From Microbacterium gallinarum (GTDB taxonomy: Bacteria > Actinomycetota > Actinomycetes > Actinomycetales > Microbacteriaceae), in assembly GCF_014837165.1 (NCBI RefSeq), contig NZ_JACSPM010000001.1, forward strand, positions 1,260,304 through 1,324,303: a DNA stretch of 64,000 nt, given 5' to 3'. A program made the position numbers and the translations under genes. A model generated the notes under the pieces. It saw only the letters and a program-made list of their open reading frames with translations. It did not search any database and was not told where the DNA came from. Positions 40,091-50,959 of this stretch are shown in pieces; within the stretch, counting starts at the first letter, position 1, and each line of letters begins with the position of its first letter.

Positions 40091-41961
40091 GCCGCGCCTC
40101 CCCTCGCTGCGGGAAGGTCGGCGAGGCGGGCGAGGCCGGTGAGTTCGGGATGCCGCTCCAGTCCGAGCAGCGCTCGCTGCAGCGGCGGCAGGCGAAGCCC
40201 CGCGCCCTCGATCAGCTCGGCGTCGGCGAACACGTCGGCGGTGGGGCCCGCGGCACGCACGCGTCCGTCGGCGAGGACCACAGTGCGGTGGGCGTACTCC
40301 GTCACGAGCTGCATGTCGTGGGTCACGACGACGATCGTCGTGCCCTCGACGTTGAGCTCGCGGAGCAGCGCGAGCAGTTCGTCGGCGCGGGCACGATCCT
40401 GTCCGAACGTCGGTTCGTCGAGCACGAGGACGGGCGCGCCGGCGACGAGGGCCGTGCCCACCGACAGGCGCCGCTTCTGACCGCCCGACAGCAGGAACGG
40501 GTGCGTGTCGGCCTTGCCCTCGAGTCCGAAGCGCACGAGCAGCTCCATCGTGCGGCGGCGCACGTCGTCGTCGGCGAGGTGCTGGCGGCGCAGACCATGT
40601 GCGACCTCGTCGAAGACGGTGTGCGCGATGAACTGGTGCTCGGGGTTCTGGAACACGAATCCGATGCGGGCCGACAGGGTGCGCGCGTCGGCTCGGCCCA
40701 CGTCGACGCCGCCGACGCGCACCGTCCCTTTCGGGGGCGGGACCACGCCCGCGAGCGCCTGGATCAGGCTCGTCTTGCCGGCCCCGTTCGCGCCGACGAC
40801 CGCGACGAACTCGCCCGCCGCGATGTCGAGGTCGATCCCGTGCAGCACCTCGGTGCGCCCGCGGCGGAGGGTGAGGCCGCGCACCGAGATGAGCGGGGTG
40901 GAGGCGGAGGGGTCCGTCGTAGCGTTCGCAGGACCGGTGTGCGGATCGGGGGCGTTTCGCCGCGGATCAGCCCTGTCGGCGGGGTCGGTCCTGCGAACGT
41001 TACGCGCGGCGGCAGCCGGGGCGTCGGCGGGGTCCAGGGCATCCGGGTCCGCGGAGTCAGGTGCATCGGCGGCATCGAGGCCCGCCCGCAGTTCTTCGGG
41101 CGTCAGCGGCAAGGGGTCGAGCGCGTAGCCCGCCCGGCGCAGCCTCAGCGCCGCGAGCGCCGACACGGGCAGCCACACGCCCATCGCGTGCAGCTCCTCG
41201 GCGCGCCCGCGCAGCACATCATCGACACTCCCGTCCGCCGCGACCCGTCCGTCGAGATCGAGGACGACCACGCGGTCGACGAAGCCGACGGCGGCGTCGA
41301 GGTTGTGCTCCACCAGCAGGATCGCGCGGTCCCCGGCGGCGACGAGGTCGGCGAGGGTAGTGTAGACCTCCTCGATGCCCTGCGGGTCGAGGTTGGCGGT
41401 CGGCTCATCGAGCACGAGCAGCGGCGAGCCCATCGCCAGCGCGCAGGCGATCGCCAGTCGTTGCCGACCTCCGCCCGAGAGCAGGTCGGGGTTGTCGCCG
41501 CGTCGCTCCCACAGCCCGACGCGGCGCAGCGCGGCCTCGGCCCGGGCGAGGACGTCGGCCACCGGCATCCGCAGATTCTCCGGGCCGAAGGCCACCTCGT
41601 CGAGGAGCGTGCCGGTCACCAGCTGCGCGTCGGGGTCCTGGAACACCATCGCGACGTGCGTACTCAGTTCGGCGACGGGCGTCGCCGCGGTGTCGAGGCC
41701 GGCGACCTCGATCGATCCGCCGATGTCGGCAGGCACGGCGTGGGGGATCAGCCCGTTGAGCGCGAGCGTGAGTGTGGACTTGCCCGAACCGCTGGGGCCG
41801 AGCAGGAGCACGACCTCCCCGGCGGTGATGTCGAAGGTGACGGATGCCGGCACCGCCGACTTCTCACCGTCATACGTCACCGCGAGATCGCGGACCCGCA
41901 CGAGGGGGACGCCGGAACCCGCCGCGAGCGCGGCGGAAGGGTCGCGCTGTGGTGCGGTCAC
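40087..41961 (-). CDS. ECF transporter ATPase with two fused ABC domains
   Basis: A 624-residue protein fusing two energy-coupling ATPases. The first half has Walker A GPSGSGKS, a signature LLSGGGRQRLAIA and Walker B LLVLDEPTAN; the second has GANGAGKT, LLSGGQKRRLSVG and VLVLDEPTFGQ. A Pro/Asp/Ala-rich linker of about 80 residues (roughly 285-365) joins them. It energises vitamin or precursor uptake with the adjacent T and S components. GTG 41961 is preceded by AGGAA. The fusion corresponds to YkoD in the ykoEDC system. Confidence 0.93.
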   Translation of the reverse strand: MTAPQRDPSAALAAGSGVPLVRVRDLAVTYDGEKSAVPASVTFDITAGEVVLLLGPSGSGKSTLTLALNGLIPHAVPADIGGSIEVAGLDTAATPVAELSTHVAMVFQDPDAQLVTGTLLDEVAFGPENLRMPVADVLARAEAALRRVGLWERRGDNPDLLSGGGRQRLAIACALAMGSPLLVLDEPTANLDPQGIEEVYTTLADLVAAGDRAILLVEHNLDAAVGFVDRVVVLDLDGRVAADGSVDDVLRGRAEELHAMGVWLPVSALAALRLRRAGYALDPLPLTPEELRAGLDAADAPDSADPDALDPADAPAAAARNVRRTDPADRADPRRNAPDPHTGPANATTDPSASTPLISVRGLTLRRGRTEVLHGIDLDIAAGEFVAVVGANGAGKTSLIQALAGVVPPPKGTVRVGGVDVGRADARTLSARIGFVFQNPEHQFIAHTVFDEVAHGLRRQHLADDDVRRRTMELLVRFGLEGKADTHPFLLSGGQKRRLSVGTALVAGAPVLVLDEPTFGQDRARADELLALLRELNVEGTTIVVVTHDMQLVTEYAHRTVVLADGRVRAAGPTADVFADAELIEGAGLRLPPLQRALLGLERHPELTGLARLADLPAARGGAA

Positions 41962-41982
41962 GGGGCTTCCTGGAGAAGTGGA

Positions 41983-42002
41983 CTAAGTGTCTCCTAACTT
42001 AG
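41983..42002. promoter_or_regulatory. Dyad before the ECF ATPase gene
   Basis: CTAAGT (41983-41988) and ACTTAG (41997-42002) form a perfect dyad with an 8-nt centre, in an AT-rich island between the S and ATPase genes. It may be an operator or an internal promoter element. Confidence 0.45.
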
Positions 42003-42031
42003 CCGACCCTAACCGAGTGCGTGCCGGTCGC

Positions 42032-42583
42032 TCAGCGCGTGCGAGGTCGCGCCACGCCCGCTCGGCGCAGCGCGCGCCCGACGCCCAGGCCGACGGCGGT
42101 CCAGCCGACGGGCCCGAGCACCGACAGCACGAGGTACAGGATCTGCGCCCACAGCGGCATCGCGCCGAGGTGGGCGGCGAAGAAGACCGCGAGCGCGACC
42201 ACGACGCCGATCACGAGGGCCGAGACGAAGAAGCGCCACGGCGCCCACGAGCGATAGCGCACGAGCGCTGCGACGAGCTCTTGGATGCCGCCGAAGAGGA
42301 TCGCGGTGCCGATGTACTGCCCGGCGTAGATCGGGGCGATCGCGATGCCGACGAGCGCCGCCACGCCGTGCGTGATCAGCGCGACCCACGGCAGGCGCAG
42401 CGCCTCCTGGGCGATGATGCCGGGAAGGACGTGCACGCCGAGCACGAAGCCGTAGACGATCGGCAGGGCCGCCAGGACGGGGATGGTGATCCACCCGGCG
42501 ATGCCGCCGAGGACGCCTGTCGCGACGCCGATGGCGGCGCAGGTGAGCAGAACGCTCGTCGAGAGTCGGGTGTCGGCGGCCAC
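42032..42583 (-). CDS. ECF transporter S component, YkoE-like
   Basis: A 183-residue integral membrane protein with five to six segments. The sequence VLPGIIAQEALRLPWVAL and GGIQELVAALVRYRSW resemble the YkoE family of substrate-binding components, which in Bacillus imports hydroxymethylpyrimidine or thiamin. The assignment is by eye and the substrate is an inference; cobalt or B12 precursors are alternatives. The gene has its own leaderless start (GTG 42583, TACGCT 6 nt upstream), so no TPP riboswitch can precede it. Confidence 0.75.
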   Translation of the reverse strand: MAADTRLSTSVLLTCAAIGVATGVLGGIAGWITIPVLAALPIVYGFVLGVHVLPGIIAQEALRLPWVALITHGVAALVGIAIAPIYAGQYIGTAILFGGIQELVAALVRYRSWAPWRFFVSALVIGVVVALAVFFAAHLGAMPLWAQILYLVLSVLGPVGWTAVGLGVGRALRRAGVARPRTR

Positions 42584-42589
42584 CTGCCC

Positions 42590-42595
42590 AGCGTA
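42590..42595 (-). promoter_or_regulatory. Candidate -10 box of the ECF operon (leaderless)
   Basis: TACGCT on the minus strand ends 6 nt before GTG 42583. Confidence 0.6.
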
Positions 42596-42625
42596 CTGTC
42601 CGCCGGCCCGGCCCCCGCCCGGCGG

Positions 42626-43630
42626 TCAGACCCGACGGCGCCGTCGGGTCAGTCGCACCGCGGGCAGCGGCGGGGCCGGGATGCGCTCGTCGCCGTGGTC
42701 CACGACGTGCCCGAAGCGCTCGCCGCCCGCCTCCCATGCCTCGCGGGCCTCGACGATCTCCTCGTGCGTGCGGCCGACGAAGTTCCACCACATGACGATG
42801 TCGTCCTCGAACGGCTCACCGCCGAGGAGGAACAGTGTGGCACCGCCCGCGCTCGACACGTCGACGTGGTCGCGACGGAGTCCGAGGTACAGCAGGTGCG
42901 CGTCGTCGAGGCCGACGTCGCCCTCCGTCTCGGTGTGCACGGCGAGGTCGCCCTCGACGCCGACGAGTGCATGCTCCCAATCCGGCCTGAGCGGCAGGCG
43001 CAGGCGCGATCCCGGCGGCACGCGCACCTCGGCGCCGACGATCGGGGTGTAGGTCGTCGCGGGCGACGCCACGCCGGCGAACTCGCCAAGCACGACGGCG
43101 GCCGCACCGTCGGCGCCGGACTCGGCGGCGAGGACGACCTCGGGGAGGACGCTGTGCTGCTCGAACGCCGGTGCGCCGTGGCGGCGGGACTCGGGGAGCG
43201 CGACCCAGAGCTGCAAGGCATCCAGCGGGGCGGCATCCTCCCCCTTCGAATACTCGGAGTGCGAGATCCCTGCACCGCTCGTCATGAGGTTGAGCGCGCC
43301 GCGGCGCACCATCACGTCGCTGCCGATCGAGTCGCGGTGGCGCACGTCGCCCTGGAACGGCCACGTCACCGTCTGCAGCCCGATGTGCGGGTGCGGTTCG
43401 ACGCGCATGCGCGTCACCTGCGGACCGAAGCGATCGAGGAAGCACCATGCTCCGACGAGGGGCAGGTCGCGCTGCGGAAGCGCCCGCCGCACGGACATCG
43501 CCCGCACCCCGCCCAGCGGCACCTCGCGGGCCTCGAGCAGCAGGGCCCGTGGTCCGTCGCCGCCGGATGCCGGTTCCTGTGCCTGACCGACGGCAGTGGT
43601 CACCGCTTCGTCGGCGTCGAGCCTCGTCAT
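42626..43630 (-). CDS. Pirin-family bicupin protein
   Basis: A 334-residue bicupin. Metal-binding residues of the N-terminal cupin are visible as PHPHIGLQTVTW and GISHSEYS, with the glutamate further on. The C-terminal Pirin_C domain contains the FVGRTHEEIVEAREAW helix. Bacterial pirins are cytosolic iron proteins, some with quercetinase activity, but the role here is unknown. It follows a small GNAT gene by 10 nt and is probably co-transcribed with it. Confidence 0.92.
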   Translation of the reverse strand: MTRLDADEAVTTAVGQAQEPASGGDGPRALLLEAREVPLGGVRAMSVRRALPQRDLPLVGAWCFLDRFGPQVTRMRVEPHPHIGLQTVTWPFQGDVRHRDSIGSDVMVRRGALNLMTSGAGISHSEYSKGEDAAPLDALQLWVALPESRRHGAPAFEQHSVLPEVVLAAESGADGAAAVVLGEFAGVASPATTYTPIVGAEVRVPPGSRLRLPLRPDWEHALVGVEGDLAVHTETEGDVGLDDAHLLYLGLRRDHVDVSSAGGATLFLLGGEPFEDDIVMWWNFVGRTHEEIVEAREAWEAGGERFGHVVDHGDERIPAPPLPAVRLTRRRRRV

Positions 43631-43640
43631 GGCCTGCGGG

Positions 43641-43961
43641 TCATTCCGGGTGCGGCTGCGAGGGCCACTCGATCTTCAGACCGGGGACGTCGTTCTCGTG
43701 CAGGTACTTCGCGACGACGGGGCAGTGGGGCACCACCGTCTCACCGCGTGCAGCGGAGTCCGTCATCGCCGCGGCGACGACCGCCTGCGCGAGCCCGCGA
43801 CCGCGGAACGCGGGGTCGACCTCGGTGTGCGGGTAGAGGTAGCGGCCCCGGCGGTCCACGCGGAACTGCGTGAATCCCGCGAGAACATCGCCGACGTGGA
43901 CTTCGTAGCGGGAGTCTTCGTCGTTGCGGACAACGGTGATCTCGTCAGTGGAGGCGGGCAT
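43641..43961 (-). CDS. Small GNAT-family N-acetyltransferase (YjdJ-like)
   Basis: A 106-residue minimal acetyltransferase. The acetyl-CoA site is in VDPAFRGRGLAQAVV, and the C-terminus ends with CPVVAKYLHEND, typical of the short YjdJ/Gtn-like group. The acceptor is unknown. ATG 43961 has AAAGGA 5-6 nt upstream; ATG 43967 would be too close to that site, and the longer frame to 44075 lacks support. A TACGTT box lies about 25-30 nt upstream. Confidence 0.88.
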   Translation of the reverse strand: MPASTDEITVVRNDEDSRYEVHVGDVLAGFTQFRVDRRGRYLYPHTEVDPAFRGRGLAQAVVAAAMTDSAARGETVVPHCPVVAKYLHENDVPGLKIEWPSQPHPE

Positions 43962-44134
43962 CGGCATCCTTTCGTCGTCTGTCTCAACGTAGGCGCCGGA
44001 GCGGGTGTTCCGCCAGCGCGCACCAGACCCCTGGCGCGGGACGTGCCGCAGGTCTATCGTCAGCCTCGTCCGCACTGCGCGGGCAGTTCCTTGGGGGAAT
44101 CGCTCGATCCGTTCCGACGATTCAAAGGGGAATC

Positions 44135-45010
44135 ATGAAACGACGGTCTCTCGCCGCGCTCGCGGCACTCGCCCTCAGCGCCGCCGCGCTGTTCGGCGCC
44201 TCGCCGGCGGCGCTCGCGGCCCCCGACGGCGCACCCTACGTCGCCCTGGGCGACTCGATCGCTGCGGGTACCGGCAACAAGCCCTACAGCGACCCCACAT
44301 GCCTCCGCTCGAAGAAGGCATACCCCGAGGTCGTCGCCGCGCAGCTGGGCGTGCCGGTCGTGTCGGCCGCCTGCGCCGGCGCCACGACGGAGGGCGTGCT
44401 GCAACAGGTCGCCCTGCTGGACGCCGCTGGAGCACTCGGCGCCGACACCCGCCTCGTCACGATCACGGTCGGGGCCAACGACGTCGGCTGGCAGCAGGTG
44501 CTCCTCGCCTGCAGCAACGCCGGCACGCCGGCGGCTTGCCAGGCCGCCGGCGGTCAGATGATGCTGGCCATCGCGAACCTCGGACCGAAGCTCGACGCCG
44601 TGCATCAGGCGGTGCGCGCAGCCGCGCCGCAGGCACTGATCGCGTTCGCCGACTATCCGGTTCTGTTCGGGGAGTTCACCGGCACGTGCAGCATCGGCAA
44701 CTACGACGGGACGCCGGTCAAGGTCACTGCGGCGCAGGCGGCCGCCGCGAACGCCGCTCTTATCGAGCTGATCCTCAAGATCCAGGAGACGGTGTACGAC
44801 ATGCCCCCGGCAGGGGACTCGAACGTCGGCTTCGTCGAGGTGGCGGAGGGAATGTACGCACACGGCCTGTGCGGCACCGGCGACCGGTGGATCAGCGGCT
44901 TCGTCCGGGGGGAGCCCGTCTTCGCGCGCAGCCTGCACCCGAACAGCGCGGGACAGCAGGCGTACGGCGAGATCGTCGCGTCGGCGTTGTACTGGGTCTT
45001 CCCCGAATAG
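44135..45010 (+). CDS. Secreted SGNH/GDSL-type esterase
   Basis: A 291-residue exported hydrolase. A signal peptide occupies residues 1-29 (basic MKRR, hydrophobic core, cleavage after ALA-A). The mature part shows SGNH blocks: ALGDSIAAG (nucleophile S41), VTITVGANDVGW (Asn block III) and RSLHPNSAGQQAY (His block V), with several cysteines for disulfides. It probably hydrolyses lipids or acyl esters outside the cell. AAAGGGGA precedes ATG 44135. A hairpin follows the gene. Confidence 0.93.
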   Translation: MKRRSLAALAALALSAAALFGASPAALAAPDGAPYVALGDSIAAGTGNKPYSDPTCLRSKKAYPEVVAAQLGVPVVSAACAGATTEGVLQQVALLDAAGALGADTRLVTITVGANDVGWQQVLLACSNAGTPAACQAAGGQMMLAIANLGPKLDAVHQAVRAAAPQALIAFADYPVLFGEFTGTCSIGNYDGTPVKVTAAQAAAANAALIELILKIQETVYDMPPAGDSNVGFVEVAEGMYAHGLCGTGDRWISGFVRGEPVFARSLHPNSAGQQAYGEIVASALYWVFPE

Positions 45011-45023
45011 CCGAGCATCTCGG

Positions 45024-45054
45024 GAGCGGATGCCGAGGGCTACGGCATCCGCTC
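45024..45054 (+). terminator. Hairpin after the esterase gene
   Basis: GAGCGGATGCCG (45024-45035) pairs perfectly with 45043-45054 around a 7-nt loop, with outer CTCGGGA/TCCCGAG complementarity. It lies between two genes on the same strand and should end the esterase transcript. Confidence 0.72.
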
Positions 45055-45082
45055 TCCTCCCGAGCCCGGCGGCGCGACCTGG

Positions 45083-45088
45083 CAGACT
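45083..45088 (+). promoter_or_regulatory. Candidate -10 box of the DUF3516 helicase gene (leaderless)
   Basis: CAGACT ends 6 nt before ATG 45095, one base off the TAGACT type seen elsewhere. Confidence 0.45.
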
Positions 45089-45094
45089 CGGGGA

Positions 45095-47605
45095 ATGCCC
45101 CTCTCGCTGCTCGACGCCGTGCCGCGCGGCGCCGACGACGACGACGTCTATCTCGGGTTCGTCGAGTGGGCGGCCGATCGCGGTCTGACGCTGTACCCCG
45201 CGCAGGACGAGGCGGCGATCGAGATCGTCTCGGGATCGAACGTGATCCTGTCGACGCCGACCGGCACGGGCAAGTCGCTCGTCGCCGTCGCCGCGCACGC
45301 CGCCGCCCTCGCGCGCGGCGGCCGCACCTACTACACGGCACCCATCAAAGCGCTTGTGAGCGAGAAGTTCTTCGCACTCGTCGACATCTTCGGCGCGGCC
45401 AATGTCGGCATGGTGACGGGCGACTCGTCGGTGAACGCCGACGCTCCGATCATCTGCTGCACCGCCGAGATCCTGGCGAATCTCGCGCTGCGGCGCGGAG
45501 CAGACGCCCCGGTCGACCAGGTCGTGATGGACGAGTTCCACTACTACGGCGACCCCGACCGCGGCTGGGCGTGGCAGGTGCCGCTGCTGCTCCTGCCGCG
45601 CGCGCAGTTCGTGTTGATGTCGGCGACGTTGGGCGATGTCACGGCGATCGCCGACGACCTCTCGCGCCGGACCGGCCGTCCGACGGCGCGGATCACCGGC
45701 GTCGAGCGACCGGTGCCGCTGCACTTCTCGTATGCGCGCACACCCGTGCACGAGACGGTCGACGAGCTGCTGCAGACCGGGCAGGCGCCGGTGTACATCG
45801 TGCATTTCTCGCAGGCCGCGGCGATGGAGCGGGCGCAGGCGCTGTCGTCGATCCGCGTGGTGTCCCGTGAGCAGCGGGATGAGATCGCCGAGGCGATCGG
45901 GGGCTTCCGCTTCACGACCGCGTTCGGGCGCACGCTGTCGCGCTATGTGCGCGCCGGCATCGGCGTGCACCACGCCGGGATGCTGCCGCGCTACCGGCGC
46001 CTGGTCGAGACGCTCGCACAGCGTGGCCTGCTCCGCGTGATCTGCGGCACCGACACCCTGGGCGTCGGGATCAACGTGCCGATCCGCACCGTGCTCGTGA
46101 CGGCACTCGCCAAGTACGACGGACAGCGGATGCGGCAGCTCAGCGCCCGCGAATTCCACCAGATCGCCGGCCGCGCCGGCCGCGCCGGATTCGACACCGC
46201 CGGGACCGTCGTCGTGATGGCGCCCGACCACGAGATCGAGAACACGTCGGCGCTGGCCAAGGCGGGCGACGACCCGAAGAAGCTGCGCAAGGTCGTGCGC
46301 AAGAAGGCGCCGCAGGGCTTCGTCAACTGGAGCGAGGCGACGTTCGACCGGCTCGTCGAGGCCGAGCCCGAACCGCTCGTGCCGCAGCTGCAGCTCACGG
46401 CCGCGATGCTCATCAACGTCATCGCGCGCGGCGGGAACGTGTTCGAGAACGTCCGTTCGCTCGTGCGCGACAACCACGAGCCCCGCGCCCGTCAGTTCGA
46501 GCTCGCCCGTCGTGCGATCGCGATCTTCCGCACGCTGCTCGCCGCCGACGTGGTCGAGATCCAGCCGGGCGGCGGGGTGCGCCTGACCGTCGACCTCCAG
46601 CCGAACTTCGCCTTGAACCAGCCGCTGTCCCCGTTCGCGCTCGCCGCGATCGGGCTGCTCGACCCCGAGGAGAAGCCGGGCGGCGCCGGAACCGGACACT
46701 ATGCGCTGGACGTCGTCAGCGTGATCGAGGCGACGCTCGACGACCCGCGTCCGGTGCTGTCGCAGCAGCAGTTCCTCGCGCGCGGCGAGGCCGTCGCGGC
46801 CATGAAGCGCGAGGGCATCGAATACGACGAGCGCATGGAGCTGCTCGAGGACGTCACCTATCCGAAGCCCCTCGAGGAGCTGCTCGCCCAGTCGTACGAG
46901 GTCTTCGCCTCGAGCCAGCCGTGGATCCGTGACTTCGAGCTCAGCCCGAAGTCGGTCGTGCGCGACATGTTCGAGCGCGCGCTGTCCTTCGCCGAGCTGA
47001 TCAACCACTACCAGCTCGCCCGCAGCGAGGGCCTGGTGCTGCGCTACCTCAGCGACGCATATCGAGCGATTCGGCAGACGGTTCCCGCCGAGGCGCAGAC
47101 CGAGTCGCTGCACGACCTCGTCGCGTGGCTCGGCGAGCTCGTGCGCCAGGTGGACTCGAGCCTCGTCGACGAGTGGGAGGCCCTGGTCAACCCCCACGAG
47201 GACCCGACCACCCCGGTCGTGCCGCCCGCACCCCCGTCGGTGCTCACCAACCGTCGCGCGTTCCTGGTGCTCGTGCGCAACGAGCTCTTCCGCCGCGTGC
47301 AGCTCGCGGCGCTGCAGCGCGACGATGCGCTCGTCGAGCTCGACCCCGACGTCGACTGGCCCGCCGCGCTCGATCGCTACTTCGACGAGCACGACGAGAT
47401 CCTCACGGGCGGACCGGCCCGGTCGCCCAGACTGGTGACGATCGATGAGACGGATGCCGCGGCATCCGGTGTCTGGAGAATCGAGCAGACGATCGACGAC
47501 CCCGAGGGCCACCACGACTGGCGCATCCGCGGGGTGGTCGACCTCGCAGCGTCCGAGGAGGAGGGCTCCGCCGTCGTGCGGATCACCGAGGTCGTGCGGC
47601 TGTAG
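45095..47605 (+). CDS. Ski2-like DEAD/DEAH helicase with C-terminal DUF3516
   Basis: An 836-residue superfamily 2 helicase. Walker A is STPTGTGKS (about 53-61), the Walker B box is an atypical DEFH (from 146), followed by LMSATLGDV, the helicase C-terminal GTDTLGVGINVPI and HQIAGRAGRAGFD. The last 300 residues match DUF3516, found on Ski2-type helicases of Actinobacteria. It is likely to act on RNA or on DNA repair intermediates, but no precise role is established to my knowledge. The start follows CAGACT by 6 nt. Its antisense strand contains a very long open frame that is an artefact of base composition. Confidence 0.9.
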   Translation: MPLSLLDAVPRGADDDDVYLGFVEWAADRGLTLYPAQDEAAIEIVSGSNVILSTPTGTGKSLVAVAAHAAALARGGRTYYTAPIKALVSEKFFALVDIFGAANVGMVTGDSSVNADAPIICCTAEILANLALRRGADAPVDQVVMDEFHYYGDPDRGWAWQVPLLLLPRAQFVLMSATLGDVTAIADDLSRRTGRPTARITGVERPVPLHFSYARTPVHETVDELLQTGQAPVYIVHFSQAAAMERAQALSSIRVVSREQRDEIAEAIGGFRFTTAFGRTLSRYVRAGIGVHHAGMLPRYRRLVETLAQRGLLRVICGTDTLGVGINVPIRTVLVTALAKYDGQRMRQLSAREFHQIAGRAGRAGFDTAGTVVVMAPDHEIENTSALAKAGDDPKKLRKVVRKKAPQGFVNWSEATFDRLVEAEPEPLVPQLQLTAAMLINVIARGGNVFENVRSLVRDNHEPRARQFELARRAIAIFRTLLAADVVEIQPGGGVRLTVDLQPNFALNQPLSPFALAAIGLLDPEEKPGGAGTGHYALDVVSVIEATLDDPRPVLSQQQFLARGEAVAAMKREGIEYDERMELLEDVTYPKPLEELLAQSYEVFASSQPWIRDFELSPKSVVRDMFERALSFAELINHYQLARSEGLVLRYLSDAYRAIRQTVPAEAQTESLHDLVAWLGELVRQVDSSLVDEWEALVNPHEDPTTPVVPPAPPSVLTNRRAFLVLVRNELFRRVQLAALQRDDALVELDPDVDWPAALDRYFDEHDEILTGGPARSPRLVTIDETDAAASGVWRIEQTIDDPEGHHDWRIRGVVDLAASEEEGSAVVRITEVVRL

Positions 47606-47648
47606 GCGGAGGCTCCGGCCCGCCTCCCCCCGAGCCCCGGGCCCGCTG

Positions 47649-47697
47649 CTCGCCTGTCACGAAGTGCCGGGTCGACCTGCACTTCGTGACAGGTGAG
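47649..47697. repeat. Dispersed 49-bp palindrome, copy 2
   Basis: Arms 47649-47667 and 47679-47697 (19 bp, one mismatch) with an 11-nt loop. The right arm is identical to that of the copy at 39162-39210. It again lies between two convergent genes. Confidence 0.85.
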
Positions 47698-47719
47698 CCA
47701 TGAGCACGGGCGCCGGGGC

Positions 47720-48583
47720 TCAGCCCAAGGCGAAGCCGCCGTCGGAGCTCAGCACCTGGCCCACCACCCACGCGCCCTCGGGGGTGGAGAGCCACGCGAT
47801 CAGGCGGGCGGGGTCGTCGGGGACTCCGACGCGCCCGAACGGAGTGGTGCGGATCCACTCCTGGATCTCCTCGAGGGGGCGGTCCGTCGTCTCGGGATCG
47901 AGGTAGCCGGTGTTGACCGGGCCGGGATCGATCGTGTTGAGGATGATGCCGAGGTCGAGCAGCTCCGCGGCGACCGTCCTCGTGACACCCGCGAGCGCCG
48001 CCTTGCTCGTCGCGTAGGCGACCTCGCCGCGCATCGGGCCGTGGATCTGGCCGGAGGTCATCCAGAAGACGCGTCCGACGGGCTCGGCGAAGGGCTCGAC
48101 GCGTCCGGGCCGCTCGCCCGGTCGCGCCCCGGGGGCGTCCGGGCGGTGGAGTGCGGCGAACGCCTGCGTCAGCAGCAGCGACGAGCGCGCGTTGGCGGAC
48201 CAGAACGCGTCGAGGCGCTCGGCCGTCATGTCGAGGATCGAACCGTCGCCGCCGCTCTGCGCGTGGTTGCACACCAGGATGTCGAGCGCGCCGCTGAGCC
48301 CTTGCGCCTGCTCGATCAGGACGGGGATCGCGTCGGCGTCGCGCAGGTCGGTCTCCGCATCGCCGAACGAGGCGCCGGGGGTGAGCGCAGCGCGCAGCTC
48401 GGCACGGACGGCGTCGAGGTCATCGCCGCCCCACGGGAGGGCGGTGTCGTGGGGCCGGAAGTGATGGATGAAGACGTTCGCGCCGAGGCCCGCGAGCCGT
48501 GACGCGACGGCGAAGCCGATCCCGCGGCGGCGAGAGACACCGGTGACGAGAGCGGTCTTGCCCTGTAGAGGAAGAGAGAACAT
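47720..48583 (-). CDS. Short-chain dehydrogenase/reductase
   Basis: A 287-residue SDR oxidoreductase. The nucleotide site is TGVSRRRGIGFAVA, close to the FabI-like or Bacillus FabL spacing; CNHAQSGGDG replaces the usual NNAG, and the catalytic Ser, Tyr and Lys are in WMTSGQIHGPM and AYATSKAAL. A 25-residue insertion rich in Arg, Pro and Gly precedes the catalytic Ser. The substrate is unknown. ATG 48583 has AAAGG upstream; the longer frame to 48787 is rejected as Arg/Pro-rich. Confidence 0.88.
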   Translation of the reverse strand: MFSLPLQGKTALVTGVSRRRGIGFAVASRLAGLGANVFIHHFRPHDTALPWGGDDLDAVRAELRAALTPGASFGDAETDLRDADAIPVLIEQAQGLSGALDILVCNHAQSGGDGSILDMTAERLDAFWSANARSSLLLTQAFAALHRPDAPGARPGERPGRVEPFAEPVGRVFWMTSGQIHGPMRGEVAYATSKAALAGVTRTVAAELLDLGIILNTIDPGPVNTGYLDPETTDRPLEEIQEWIRTTPFGRVGVPDDPARLIAWLSTPEGAWVVGQVLSSDGGFALG

Positions 48584-48794
48584 GCGATGCCTTTCGGATG
48601 CCTCGACCCGCGCGCCCGGCAGAGCGGCGCGCGATCGAGCCGGCGCGGTGGCGCCGGGGTGACGGGAGCGGAGGCGGGTCAACGGCATTGCATAGGGCCG
48701 AGGATATCGGGCGCCGGCTCCTCCCCGGGCGGACGAGGCGCCGAGGTCTCCCCAGCGGGCGAGGCACCCGGACCGGGGCGTCGGCACCCGCGGC

Positions 48795-48800
48795 TACCCT
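48795..48800 (+). promoter_or_regulatory. Candidate -10 box of recQ (leaderless)
   Basis: TACCCT ends 7 nt before ATG 48808. Confidence 0.55.
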
Positions 48801-48807
48801 GGATCCG

Positions 48808-50799
<1,992 letters not shown>

Positions 50800-50901
50800 T
50801 CCCGGCTCAGGACGCCGGGTCTCGTGCCGGCGGAAGCGCGCCCCGACCCTCGGATCCGCCGCGCGGTCGCGGCTGTGAATCGGACTCGGGTTCCCCACCC
50901 T

Positions 50902-50932
50902 CGCGAGGTCGCCCGCATAGGCTGACCTCGCG
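50902..50932 (+). promoter_or_regulatory. Dyad over the fhs promoter
   Basis: CGCGAGGTC (50902-50910) and GACCTCGCG (50924-50932) are perfectly complementary. The TAGGCT -10 candidate (50918-50923) lies in the 13-nt centre, so a bound repressor would cover the promoter. In RNA starting upstream it would form a 9-bp hairpin. Confidence 0.55.
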
Positions 50933-50959
50933 GACGACGGCGTCCGCCGAAGGGGCAGC

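Noticed and set aside
42584-42625. TPP riboswitch before the YkoE-like gene
   Set aside because: The gap is 42 nt, too short for the aptamer, and the start appears leaderless.
44060-47515. 1151-codon open frame on the minus strand
   Set aside because: It is antisense to the esterase and the DUF3516 helicase, whose motifs are intact. The translation is low-complexity HDRVE-type sequence typical of antisense shadows.
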